Shown: positions 1 to 6,229, numbered from the stretch's first letter. The stretch is 8,326 bases of DNA from Nitrospiraceae bacterium (GCA_003453735.1 DMNE01000014.1:1-8326); one strand, 5' to 3'. Numbers and translations are program-made. Notes: generated by a model not told the origin, from the sequence alone.

Positions 1-181
1 TGTCGTCCATATGTATAATTGTATATTATAATGCACCTTTATTCAACTTAAAGCTAGCGCCTAACTCTTCTGCAGTTCCGTGACGGGCGGCATGAATATT
101 TGTTTCACCTTTTGCCGAGCGGGTCATTAAAATAAAACCGAAGAAGCATAATCCTCATGCTTTTGCAGAAACCGACTATGT
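1..181. other. Window edge, no confirmed gene
   Basis: This stretch lies downstream of the minus-strand methyltransferase and is AT-rich at its left end. The only open frame noticed is a minus-strand one from ATG at 127 to a TAA at 26 (33 residues, beginning MTRSAKGETN). The frame stays open for nine more codons upstream of that ATG before a TGA. There is no clear ribosome binding site and I do not recognise the peptide, so I do not call it a gene. A degenerate coding tail from a neighbouring element is possible. Confidence 0.4.
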
Positions 182-187
182 TTAGTC
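144..187 (-). terminator. Weak hairpins at the 3' end of the methyltransferase gene
   Basis: Two small inverted repeats sit at the end of the minus-strand gene. GACTA/TAGTC (174-178 and 183-187) spans the stop codon. AAGCAT/ATGCTT (144-149 and 157-162) has a 7-nt loop. On the minus strand the second hairpin is followed by CTTC and then a T-rich run, GGTTTTATTTTAA. The stems are short and the T tract is not immediately adjacent, so this is at best a weak intrinsic terminator. Confidence 0.25.
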
Positions 188-832
188 TTTACGCTGTCCC
201 TCGATGACCAGATAGACGTCTTTCTTAATGAAGTAGGCATCCGTAATCTGAAGTTTTTCAGATCTTTCTAAATGACTAAGGGTGTTCCGGTCAAAGCGTG
301 CTCCGTAGACCTTCTCGATGAATCCTGTCAACAATTCCTGGCGCCTTCTCAGCCGCGAATTTTTCGAGTAGACCATTTCGAGGAGCCTGAAGCGGCCGCC
401 GGGTTTCAGAACTCGCTCGAATTGATTGATGGCGAGCGGCTGAAGATGATCGGGCATGACGCAGCAGAGAAATGTGGAAACAAGCCAGTCGAAATGATTT
501 GACGGAATGGACTGCATGATGGTGGCATCCTCCTGCCGAAGATCGATATTGCAGAGAGCAGCCTTGCCCCTCTTCATCGCTCTCGTGATCATCTCCAGAC
601 AGATGTCAATGCCGATGAGATTTACGTCCGAAGGATAATGCCTTAGATTGCGTCCGCTGCCGACACCGGCTTCGAGCACTTCTCCACGTACATCTTTCAG
701 GAGCACCGACCTCCAGTGTCGGTACTGCCGCTCCCAGGGATAATCGAGGATATCGTAGAACCATGCGGTAATGTTGTATTTAGCCTGAAGAAGCCGGTTG
801 TCTTCATGGATCGCGCCCAACGAAGCAGTCAT
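182..832 (-). CDS. Class I SAM-dependent methyltransferase (Methyltransf_11/UbiE-like)
   Basis: A predicted cytoplasmic methyltransferase of 216 residues that uses S-adenosylmethionine. The Rossmann-fold motifs are in order: motif I VLEAGVGSG (52-60) with the GxGxG-type glycines; the acidic residue after strand 2 in GID (D76); EDA (101-103) at the adenine-binding position; FDWLVST (114-120) as motif II/strand 4; and LKPGGR (142-147). The N-terminal YNITAWFYDILDYPW segment, followed by an E-x-YRHWR stretch, resembles the small UbiE/PmtA-like group that methylates quinones, lipids or small molecules. The substrate cannot be read from the sequence. The ATG at 832 is preceded by GAGGA (843-847) about 10 nt upstream, which supports this start. 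The gene is divergent from the GT39-like gene and has its own extended -10 promoter. Family membership is confident; the substrate is unknown. Confidence 0.88.
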   Translation of the reverse strand: MTASLGAIHEDNRLLQAKYNITAWFYDILDYPWERQYRHWRSVLLKDVRGEVLEAGVGSGRNLRHYPSDVNLIGIDICLEMITRAMKRGKAALCNIDLRQEDATIMQSIPSNHFDWLVSTFLCCVMPDHLQPLAINQFERVLKPGGRFRLLEMVYSKNSRLRRRQELLTGFIEKVYGARFDRNTLSHLERSEKLQITDAYFIKKDVYLVIEGQRKD

Positions 833-875
833 AAAAGAAGTGTCCTCATAGGGATAATCTATCTCTCTGTTTTTT

Positions 876-884
876 ATTATAGCA
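876..884 (-). promoter_or_regulatory. Extended -10 promoter of the methyltransferase gene
   Basis: On the minus strand the sequence reads TGCTATAAT: a perfect TATAAT (881-876) with the upstream TG of an extended -10 element. No good -35 hexamer is present at 16-18 bp, as is common for extended -10 promoters. Transcription would start near 869, giving a leader of about 37 nt that contains the GAGGA ribosome binding site. This is read from the sequence with no experimental support. Confidence 0.55.
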
Positions 885-1023
885 GTTATCGATGGAAATA
901 GTCCTCCGAGGAGACAAGGCAGCTGGTACCACGTTCCTTATATGGTAATCCAGACCACCTTTGCCCGATTATGCCACACGCACCCGGCACTGATTCTTTG
1001 GTTCCACAAGAATAGTCAAATTA

Positions 1024-1043
1024 TTGTGCATTTGCATGCACAA
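1024..1043. repeat. Perfect palindrome, candidate operator
   Basis: The arms TTGTGCAT (1024-1031) and ATGCACAA (1036-1043) are exact reverse complements with a 4-nt TTGC centre. The site lies in the divergent intergenic region, centred about 55 bp upstream of the predicted start of the rightward transcript. The size and symmetry suit a dimeric DNA-binding regulator. A small hairpin in RNA is less likely because the site is upstream of the predicted promoter. The regulator is unknown. Confidence 0.4.
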
Positions 1044-1073
1044 ACTCCTTCCTGTTATCCTCCTCTGTGAACC

Positions 1074-1082
1074 TGATATAAT
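1074..1082 (+). promoter_or_regulatory. Extended -10 promoter of the GT39-like gene
   Basis: TGATATAAT gives a consensus TATAAT (1077-1082) plus the extended -10 TG. The best sequence near -35 (TTATCC, 1055-1060) is poor. Predicted transcription start is near 1089. That leaves about 118 nt of leader before the ATG at 1207, or about 55 nt before the alternative TTG at 1144. The element mirrors the one used by the divergent methyltransferase gene. Confidence 0.55.
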
Positions 1083-1206
1083 CTTATTAATTTTGATAAT
1101 TTTCGGGAATGATTCATTTTCGAACTAAGGAAATAGGAAACCTTTGTGGGAGTTGCACTCTCCGTTTTATTATATGAACCATATTCATAGTCTTGGTAGG
1201 AGCAAA

Positions 1207-2499
1207 ATGAAAATCTTTATTAGGAACTATTTGCCTGTTTTTCTGATTGCTTTAGGCGTAAGGGTTTTCGTATGGCTCCTCATCATCGATCATCCCGAGC
1301 GGGCGTTAGACAATGATTCAGCGCTCTATATCAGCTTAGCCCAGAACTTGCTTGCTCTTCATATTTTTCCGAGTATCCTTAGGACACCAATTTATCCTCT
1401 TTTTATTGCCGCTACCTCTGACATTTCAGTGAATGTTCTCCCAGGGGTGCTCATTTCCCAATGTGTGTTAGACAGCTTAACGGCCGCTGCCGTTACTCTA
1501 ATTTTCTTTAGGGTTTTTGAGAATAATAGATATTCACAAGTGGCGGGATTAACATATGCTTTCAATCCCTTTGCGGTCTACTACGCCAACATGATTCTTA
1601 CCGAAACACTTTTCACGTTCCTGTTCGTCCTTATGTTCTGTTTCTTGGTCTTTTTTTTTCGCACACAGAAAAGTATTTACCTTGCAAGTTCATCGATCAT
1701 GCTTGGACTGTCAACACTCTGCAGGCCCATCGCGTTATATATTCCTCTATTGATTTTGCCAGGCCTTTTTTTTGTAGTGAAGCATCTGAAGAAAAAAATT
1801 ATATTCTGTGCTCTCTTTATATTGTGTTTTTTTGCCGTGGTCGTTCCGTGGCATCTGAGGAACTATAACCGTGATCACAGGTTCATACTGTCTACCATAG
1901 ATGAAAGTAATTATTTCATCTCCTTTGCTCCTGAAGTCTTGATGATCGAGAATAACCCTCTTTCGGCACTTCAAGTCAGAATTAATGAGCCAATTGAACA
2001 TTACCGAAATCTCTTGTGGAGCGAAGTTAAGAGCAGATATGGCTGGCGCGAAAAGAGTCCCTTTGAAGTAATGAACGATGCTCAGCGCGTCGCTCTATTA
2101 CGGGAAGAGGGGGAAAAAGTTATTTTACAAAGACCTCTGATCTTCTTGGCATCACATACTGTTAACATATTGCGCACGTTATGCCCCTATTATCCGCCTT
2201 TTTCGAAATTGACTGGCCACGATTCCAGGTTACTTCCAATCCTATCGTTTACGATTGATCTTTTGACTATGGTATGTTTTGTGTTAGGAACTTTCCTGTC
2301 TTTACGAGGAGAGTGGCTTTTGAAATCAAATAGAGTTTTGATGTGTATTATGATAGCCATTATATTCTATTTCTCTTTCATCCCGGGAATTGTCGGATAC
2401 CCTCGGTTCCGAATACCAATATTACCCTATATCTGCATTTTATCTTCGATGGGCTTCAGGAAGGTACTTCAACTTGCACATATTAGTGGTCAAGACTGA
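1207..2499 (+). CDS. GT39/ArnT-like polytopic membrane glycosyltransferase (PMT_2 type)
   Basis: A predicted inner-membrane GT-C enzyme of 430 residues that would transfer a sugar from a polyprenyl-phosphate donor on the periplasmic side. After a first membrane helix (about 8-27) comes the acidic loop with DND (35-37) and SALYISLAQNLL, the usual catalytic-Asp region of the family. It is followed by RTPIYPLFIA (59-68), LTET (131-134), CRPIALYIP (172-180), PWHLRNY (214-220) and the C-terminal GYPRFRIPILPY (397-408). About 9-11 hydrophobic segments are visible. The ATG at 1207 is chosen because AGGAG (1198-1202) lies just upstream and the protein then opens directly into the first helix. The frame is also open from a TTG at 1144 and an ATG at 1174. 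The gene is clearly more AT-rich than the genes at 6230-8145 and carries T9, T8 and T7 runs. Acceptor and sugar are unknown. Confidence 0.8.
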   Translation: MKIFIRNYLPVFLIALGVRVFVWLLIIDHPERALDNDSALYISLAQNLLALHIFPSILRTPIYPLFIAATSDISVNVLPGVLISQCVLDSLTAAAVTLIFFRVFENNRYSQVAGLTYAFNPFAVYYANMILTETLFTFLFVLMFCFLVFFFRTQKSIYLASSSIMLGLSTLCRPIALYIPLLILPGLFFVVKHLKKKIIFCALFILCFFAVVVPWHLRNYNRDHRFILSTIDESNYFISFAPEVLMIENNPLSALQVRINEPIEHYRNLLWSEVKSRYGWREKSPFEVMNDAQRVALLREEGEKVILQRPLIFLASHTVNILRTLCPYYPPFSKLTGHDSRLLPILSFTIDLLTMVCFVLGTFLSLRGEWLLKSNRVLMCIMIAIIFYFSFIPGIVGYPRFRIPILPYICILSSMGFRKVLQLAHISGQD

Positions 2500-2540
2500 T
2501 TGCAAACAACCGGTTGAGAGGGTAAACGGCTGCCAGATAG

Positions 2541-2699
2541 ATCTATCCTTCGGATTTGAGCATCATCTTATCAGGGGGCAAGGAAAAGATGACCTTGAGA
2601 GTTGGCTTAGCGCTCCTGGTTATGTTGTCGATGGCTTTGGCAAGGATAAAAAGAGATCGAGAGAAAAACATGAGGTCTCGGATAAAATGGGCTACCTGA
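2541..2699 (+). pseudogene. Possible C-terminal remnant of an IS transposase
   Basis: A frame open from the stop at 2538-2540 to a TGA at 2697-2699 encodes a tail that includes LALLVMLSMALARIK and, a few residues later, MRSRIK. This resembles, from memory, the end of several IS transposases, where a hydrophobic helix with MLAMALGRI-like sequence leads into a basic MRSLV tail. Nothing upstream in the same frame restores a transposase: the frame is stopped at 2538 and the preceding DNA belongs to the GT39-like gene. No terminal inverted repeats were found. If real, it is a decayed fragment. A chance frame or a small membrane peptide starting at the ATG at 2589 are alternatives. Confidence 0.33.
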
Positions 2700-3048
2700 A
2701 CGAATAGTTTTGGCAGCTCCTCAAAAGATACCTAGATGGTCGCATCTATGATTGTAGGAAATGAGGTCAAAAACGACACGATGAGACAAAAGAGGCTCGA
2801 AGAATGAGAAATCAGCATCTTCTCGATCCGGCTGTGCAGCGTGCCCCGGCGTCACGGCTTCCAAATGCTATGTCTCGAATCCCTCAAAAAAAAAGATGTA
2901 GACGGTCCGGATTCTCTTTGTCTTCTCGATAAGCGGGTGCATCGTGTTCTCACGCGTAAAAAACGCAAAAACATGATAAACTATCGGTGAGGATTTTCAT
3001 ACGCCTTTTTTATAGGTTCCACTTGGATAATAATAAATTCTTTTTTTT
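2700..3048. other. Non-coding stretch upstream of citrate synthase
   Basis: I see no gene here. Frames on both strands are broken by stops; the longest readable pieces on the minus strand are about 24-37 codons and are not recognised. GCGT/ACGC around an A5 loop near 2954-2966 is a minor hairpin. The last part (3028-3048) is AT-rich (TAATAATAAA, then T8), a plausible place for the citrate synthase promoter and a U-rich enhancer before its ribosome binding site. No confident -35/-10 pair could be assigned. Confidence 0.5.
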
Positions 3049-3055
3049 GAGGTGA
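3049..3055 (+). promoter_or_regulatory. Strong ribosome binding site of citrate synthase
   Basis: GAGGTGA ends 6 nt before the ATG at 3062 and is preceded by a run of eight T (3041-3048). It fixes the citrate synthase start. It is the best Shine-Dalgarno sequence in the window. Confidence 0.8.
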
Positions 3056-3061
3056 AACAAC

Positions 3062-4411
3062 ATGCAAAACGTCGTGACAACAACCATTGAAAACTTAGCA
3101 TTAAAGCATGATAGGATACCGGCAGCTCTCGTTAGGGAGAAGAACATTAAGCTGGGCCTTCGAAATGAAGATGGCACAGGGGTCTTCGTAGGAATAACAA
3201 GCAAAGGACAGGTGATCGGATACAAGAAAGAAATCCAGGGGGACGGGACCGAAAAGAAGGTAGACCTCGATGGTGAATTATATTACTGCGGTTATAACAT
3301 AAAAGAGCTTGTCAGACAGCAACAGGAAGAGGGAAGATTCGGGTTTGAAGAAACAACGTACCTCTTGCTTACAGGAGAACTTCCAAACCAAAAGCACCTT
3401 GACATTTTCGCAGAAGAACTTGCGCAGCGAAGACATCTTCCGAAAGAAGCCAAAAAAATAATCCTGAACAGACCACCCCATGATGACCAGATGGGTTCTC
3501 TTCACACAATCGTATCCGCAATGCACTTATTTGATGAGGATCCTAACTCCACAGACATAAAAGATCTTGCAAGGCAGTGCATCGACCTGGTGGCAAAGTT
3601 TCCCACAATAGTCGCATACAACTATCTGGCGTCGACGGGACAACGGAAAAAGATGCCCGCACTCAGAGAGCCGCGAGATGATTACCACCACGCAGAGAAC
3701 TTTCTTTACATGCTGAAGGGCAAAAAACCAGACAGGCTTACTGCAAACTTATTCGATATGATGCTTGTCCTTCACGCTGAACACGGTGGCGGTAACAACT
3801 CAACATTCACTGTTAGGGCCGTGTCCTCCTCTGGTGCGAACAGCTACATGGCTATATGCTCGGGAATAGCATCGCTTTCGGGACGCCTGCATGGGGGTGC
3901 TAATGAAGCGGTTGAAAGCATGATGGAAAACGTAAAGGCCCACGTGAAGGACTGGGATGATGACTGTGAAGTCTCAAGCTATCTTGAAAAAATACTCGAT
4001 AAGAAGGCTAATGACAAAACAGGGAAGATATACGGAATAGGGCACTCCGTATACACCAAATCAGACCCAAGGGCACTGATACTGGAGCTGAAAGCGGAAG
4101 AAATAGCAACCAAAAATGGTATGGGGAAAGAGTTTAAGCTTTACAAGAAGGTTGCCGTGCTGGCACCAAGAATAGTTAAAGAGAAAAAAGGAAAAGTGGC
4201 ATCACCGAACATCGACTTTTATTCAGGATTCGTATACCGCTCTATGGGCATACCTAAGGAGCTCTTTACGCCTATCTTTGCCATGGCGAGAGTAGCGGGA
4301 TGGTCAGCCCACAGGATAGAAGAGATCATCCAGGGAAAGCTGATGAGACCGTCGTATTACTCGTCATTACCGGGGCTCAGAAGGAACTTCGTGCCTCTCG
4401 CGCTCAGATAG
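3062..4411 (+). CDS. gltA: Citrate synthase (citrate/2-methylcitrate synthase family)
   Basis: A cytoplasmic Si-type citrate synthase that condenses oxaloacetate and acetyl-CoA into citrate at the entry to the TCA cycle. At 449 residues it is full length. Catalytic and binding motifs are intact. The first catalytic His is in RLHGGANEA (H277) and the oxaloacetate-binding His is in GIGHSVYTKSDPRA (H328), with Arg337 nearby. The catalytic Asp is in NIDFYSG (D385). HAEHGGGNNSTF (238-249), GSLHT (145-149), FAMARVAGWSAH (407-418) and LMRP (427-430) are also as expected. The N-terminal part (about 30-80) carries the small beta-rich GVFVGITSKGQVIGY section seen in one citrate synthase subgroup. A 2-methylcitrate synthase role cannot be excluded from sequence alone, but no prp-like genes are next to it. 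It appears monocistronic, flanked by long non-coding stretches. Codon use favours AGA/AGG and ATA. Confidence 0.95.
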   Translation: MQNVVTTTIENLALKHDRIPAALVREKNIKLGLRNEDGTGVFVGITSKGQVIGYKKEIQGDGTEKKVDLDGELYYCGYNIKELVRQQQEEGRFGFEETTYLLLTGELPNQKHLDIFAEELAQRRHLPKEAKKIILNRPPHDDQMGSLHTIVSAMHLFDEDPNSTDIKDLARQCIDLVAKFPTIVAYNYLASTGQRKKMPALREPRDDYHHAENFLYMLKGKKPDRLTANLFDMMLVLHAEHGGGNNSTFTVRAVSSSGANSYMAICSGIASLSGRLHGGANEAVESMMENVKAHVKDWDDDCEVSSYLEKILDKKANDKTGKIYGIGHSVYTKSDPRALILELKAEEIATKNGMGKEFKLYKKVAVLAPRIVKEKKGKVASPNIDFYSGFVYRSMGIPKELFTPIFAMARVAGWSAHRIEEIIQGKLMRPSYYSSLPGLRRNFVPLALR

Positions 4412-4435
4412 GCATCCTTAAAGATTAGAAGCTCT

Positions 4436-4464
4436 TGTGCTTGGGAGCACACTTAGGGATTTTT
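4436..4464 (+). terminator. Possible terminator after citrate synthase
   Basis: TGTGCT (4436-4441) and AGCACA (4446-4451) form a 6-bp stem with a TGGG loop about 25 nt after the stop codon. A T5 run follows at 4460-4464, but 8 nt separate it from the stem, so it is not a textbook intrinsic terminator. Confidence 0.35.
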
Positions 4465-4494
4465 AACCGCTTTCTTCGTCTTGCATTCATATGA

Positions 4495-4528
4495 TTGCGG
4501 ACTTCCCCTCCACGTCCGCAAAAGCGGA
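4495..4528. repeat. Overlapping, mutually exclusive inverted repeats
   Basis: TTGCGGAC (4495-4502) is an exact reverse complement of GTCCGCAA (4514-4521), with an 11-nt loop. The right arm overlaps a second hairpin, TCCGC (4515-4519) with GCGGA (4524-4528) around an AAAA loop. Only one of the two can form at a time. Neither is followed by a T run, so they are not simple terminators. The role is unknown. Confidence 0.5.
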
Positions 4529-4718
4529 GACCAGCCAGAGATGTGGCTTTCGTATAAGCGTTATTCTTCTGCGAAGTTGCAGCAAGATTTCAGAATGCGG
4601 AATGTGAAGATTCCGTTAACTGAACATTGGCAATGAGCCCTTTCGCACTTCACGCGAAACGGTAGTTGTCCCAGGGCCTCAGTGCCTATTTTTGTATGGT
4701 ACGAGTACGAAAGGCTTA

Positions 4719-4727
4719 TGGTAAAAT
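4719..4727 (+). promoter_or_regulatory. Extended -10 promoter candidate upstream of tadA
   Basis: TGGTAAAAT gives TAAAAT (4722-4727, 5 of 6 matches to TATAAT) with an extended -10 TG. No convincing -35 is present at normal spacing. A start near 4734 would give tadA a leader of about 168 nt. Confidence 0.35.
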
Positions 4728-4901
4728 AGTTTAATTCCTTCTCCCTTTTATGCCCTTGGAAGCACGGACATGCAAGGATTTGGGAAAATCTGGCAAGTCT
4801 AGGGCGTGGTTGAGTCAAACTACTAGTCCGCAGCTCGGGGATTCGAATGCCGCAGGCTCGCCACTGAAAGGTAGTGAACGGCGATAAGCCTTTCGCGATT
4901 C

Positions 4902-5363
4902 GTGGATAGAAAAGAACAGGACGTCTTTTTCATGAGGCTGGCCTTGGAAGAGGCCAGCCTCGCTTTTTCTGAAGGCGAGGTGCCGGTTGGTGCTGTGCTA
5001 GTGAATATCGACGGCACTTTTCTTTCAAGAGCTCATAACAAGAGGGAAAATCTTCATGATCCAACTGCCCACGCTGAGATCATTGCGTTAAGGGATGGTG
5101 CAACAATTGTGCATAATTGGCGGTTGAGCGGAACCACGTTGTACGTGACTAAAGAGCCTTGCATTATGTGTGCAGGCACAATGATTAACGCAAGGATCGG
5201 CAGACTAGTGTACGGCTGCAACGATTCAAAAGGAGGAGCCGTTAACAGCCTCTACTCGTTGCTAACCGATAAAAGGCTTAACCATCAGGTTGACGTTGTT
5301 TCAGGAGTTCTTGAAAAAGAATGTGCTTTGATACTAAAGAGGTTCTTCGAAGATCGGAGGTAA
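4902..5363 (+). CDS. tadA: tRNA-specific adenosine deaminase TadA
   Basis: Zinc-dependent deaminase that converts the wobble adenosine (A34) of tRNA-Arg(ACG) to inosine, letting one tRNA read CGU, CGC and CGA. The 153 residues match the usual TadA length. The CDA/TadA fold is marked by EVPVGAVLV (26-34), the HAE motif with zinc-binding His57 and catalytic Glu59, and PCIMC (86-90) with zinc ligands Cys87 and Cys90. DSKGGAVNSL (108-117) is a TadA-type segment that separates it from guanine or cytosine deaminases. The start is a GTG at 4902. The frame is closed by a TGA at 4875-4877, and no usual start codon lies between. The next ATG (4932) would cut into the first helix. No Shine-Dalgarno sequence is visible before the GTG, which is odd. 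The gene sits upstream of tRNA-Ser and dtd, making a tRNA-related cluster. Confidence 0.93.
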   Translation: MDRKEQDVFFMRLALEEASLAFSEGEVPVGAVLVNIDGTFLSRAHNKRENLHDPTAHAEIIALRDGATIVHNWRLSGTTLYVTKEPCIMCAGTMINARIGRLVYGCNDSKGGAVNSLYSLLTDKRLNHQVDVVSGVLEKECALILKRFFEDRR

Positions 5364-5414
5364 TGTTCGCTCTGTCCGTATTCCTTAATGGAACTGTTTT
5401 CGTTTAAAATAGTT

Positions 5415-5436
5415 GCGATTCAAGAATTCGCTTTTT
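5415..5436 (+). terminator. Possible terminator between tadA and tRNA-Ser
   Basis: GCGA (5415-5418) pairs with TCGC (5428-5431). TT and AA extend the stem past one bulged T, around a CAAG loop, and T5 (5432-5436) follows directly. The stem is short. It ends 3 nt before the mature tRNA, so a terminator here would require the tRNA promoter to lie inside it or termination to be partial; it may instead be leader structure. Confidence 0.3.
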
Positions 5437-5438
5437 AT

Positions 5439-5529
5439 GGAGAGGTGCCAGAGTGGTTGAATGGGACGGTCTCGAAAACCGTTGTGGGATTATATCTCAC
5501 CCAGGGTTCGAATCCCTGCCTCTCCGCCA
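5439..5529 (+). tRNA. tRNA-Ser, anticodon CGA
   Basis: All arms fold. The acceptor stem GGAGAGG (5439-5445) pairs exactly with CCTCTCC (5519-5525), followed by discriminator G and an encoded CCA (5527-5529). The anticodon stem ACGGT/ACCGT (5466-5470 and 5478-5482) encloses the loop CTCGAAA, with anticodon CGA at 5473-5475, reading the serine codon UCG. The long class II variable arm forms GTGGGAT/ATCTCAC with one G-U pair. The T arm is CAGGG-TTCGAAT-CCCTG (5502-5518). The long variable arm and the G discriminator are serine features. CCA is genome-encoded. Confidence 0.97.
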
Positions 5530-5668
5530 GATTAGCTGCTTTGCCGGATGCTAATAAGCGATGTCTTTAGAAACTGCCCTGAAACAACCAATCCTTATCA
5601 GAGAGTTGGCTCCTCGCGGAAGATCACAACGATTTTCTTCCCGATACCAATACTTCTTGCTCTCATTA

Positions 5669-5696
5669 TTGACTTTTTTAATGTCTCTGCGATACC
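5669..5696 (+). promoter_or_regulatory. Candidate dtd promoter
   Basis: TTGACT (5669-5674, 5 of 6 matches to the -35 consensus) lies 16 bp from a poor -10, GATACC (5691-5696). If used, transcription would start around 5703, only about 5 nt before the dtd ATG. This would agree with the missing ribosome binding site. The -10 is weak, so confidence is low. Confidence 0.25.
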
Positions 5697-5707
5697 CTGT
5701 CGAAATT

Positions 5708-6151
5708 ATGAAAGCTCTCATCCAGAGGGTTTCAGAGGCATCTGTGCGTGTGGACGCCGAAGTCCGGGGAAAAATTGATAAGGGCATATTGCTTTTCCTG
5801 GGTATCGAAAAAGGCGATGGATTAAAGGATATAGAGTACCTGGTCAGGAAGATAACACTTCTCAGGATATTTGAAGACCGAGAAGGCAAGATGAACCTCT
5901 CAGTGAGGGACATTCAAGGGAGTATTTTAGTAATCTCGCAATTTACCCTCTTGGCAGACTGTGGAAAAGGCAATCGTCCTTCCTTTGACAATGCGGAGAC
6001 TCCTGATACGGCAAAAGAACTCTATGCAATCTTCATCGGAAAACTCAGAGAGTCCGGAATCCATTTGTCTACCGGAAGCTTTGGCGCGTATATGAAGGTA
6101 AGCCTAGTCAATGATGGACCGGTGACCTTTCTTCTGGATTCACGAAGGTAG
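5708..6151 (+). CDS. dtd: D-aminoacyl-tRNA deacylase
   Basis: Cytoplasmic proofreading enzyme that hydrolyses D-aminoacyl-tRNAs (and Gly-tRNA-Ala), recycling tRNA charged with the wrong chirality. The 147 residues agree with the roughly 145 of the E. coli enzyme. Both hallmark motifs are present: SQFTL (77-81) and the Gly-cisPro motif in NDGPVTF (135-141), which shapes the chiral pocket. The family segments [10 protein letters not shown] (87-96) and [10 protein letters not shown] (122-131) are also there. The ATG at 5708 is chosen because the family begins exactly [13 protein letters not shown]. The frame stays open upstream to an ATG at 5561, but that 49-residue extension has no counterpart in the family and begins close behind the tRNA. 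No Shine-Dalgarno sequence precedes 5708. It follows tRNA-Ser by 178 nt, in line with the tRNA-quality theme. Confidence 0.95.
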   Translation: MKALIQRVSEASVRVDAEVRGKIDKGILLFLGIEKGDGLKDIEYLVRKITLLRIFEDREGKMNLSVRDIQGSILVISQFTLLADCGKGNRPSFDNAETPDTAKELYAIFIGKLRESGIHLSTGSFGAYMKVSLVNDGPVTFLLDSRR

Positions 6152-6229
6152 ACTATCGTGCTGCTAAGGGATTCACGGCCCTTGTCTATCCAACTGTTCT
6201 ATTTATGATCGCAGGACTGAAGGCCGCCG

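Larger units (their letters stand above)
4412..4901. other. Structured non-coding region between citrate synthase and tadA
   Basis: About 490 bases without a convincing gene. It holds the hairpin after citrate synthase, the overlapping inverted repeats at 4495-4528, a promoter candidate at 4719-4727, and a weak GATTT/AAATC hairpin (4777-4790). I looked for an SRP (4.5S) RNA, often found next to tadA in Firmicutes, and for tmRNA and riboswitch signatures, and saw none. Confidence 0.5.

Noticed and set aside
26..127. Small minus-strand frame of 33 codons at the window's left edge
   Set aside because: No ribosome binding site, no recognised similarity and very short. It is described under the edge region and not called as a gene.
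924..933. TGGTACCACG, similar to the conserved T-box riboswitch core
   Set aside because: It lacks the upstream stem I/specifier architecture and a following terminator with a T run, and the downstream gene is not amino-acid related. It also lies upstream of the predicted plus promoter.
2390..2707. A 105-codon plus-strand frame overlapping the end of the GT39-like gene
   Set aside because: It begins inside the well-supported coding end of the GT39-like gene in another frame, has no ribosome binding site, and its sequence resembles no known family. The different-frame piece at 2541-2699 looks more protein-like.
4792..4863. tRNA-like stretch containing GGATTCGAATGCCG and ending GCCA
   Set aside because: The length and the TTCGAAT loop are suggestive, but the acceptor ends do not pair, the base pair closing the T loop is wrong (A-G), and no proper anticodon arm forms. 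At most it is a degenerate relic.
5561..5707. N-terminal extension of dtd starting at the ATG at 5561
   Set aside because: Dtd proteins begin at the MKALIQRV segment (5708). The extension has no family counterpart, has no ribosome binding site and lies just after the tRNA.
6136..6177. Direct repeat GGATTCACG at 6136-6144 and 6169-6177, and the AAGGG/CCCTT hairpin at 6166-6183
   Set aside because: Only 9 bp and 5 bp respectively, at the end of dtd with no element between them and no T run; plausible by chance.
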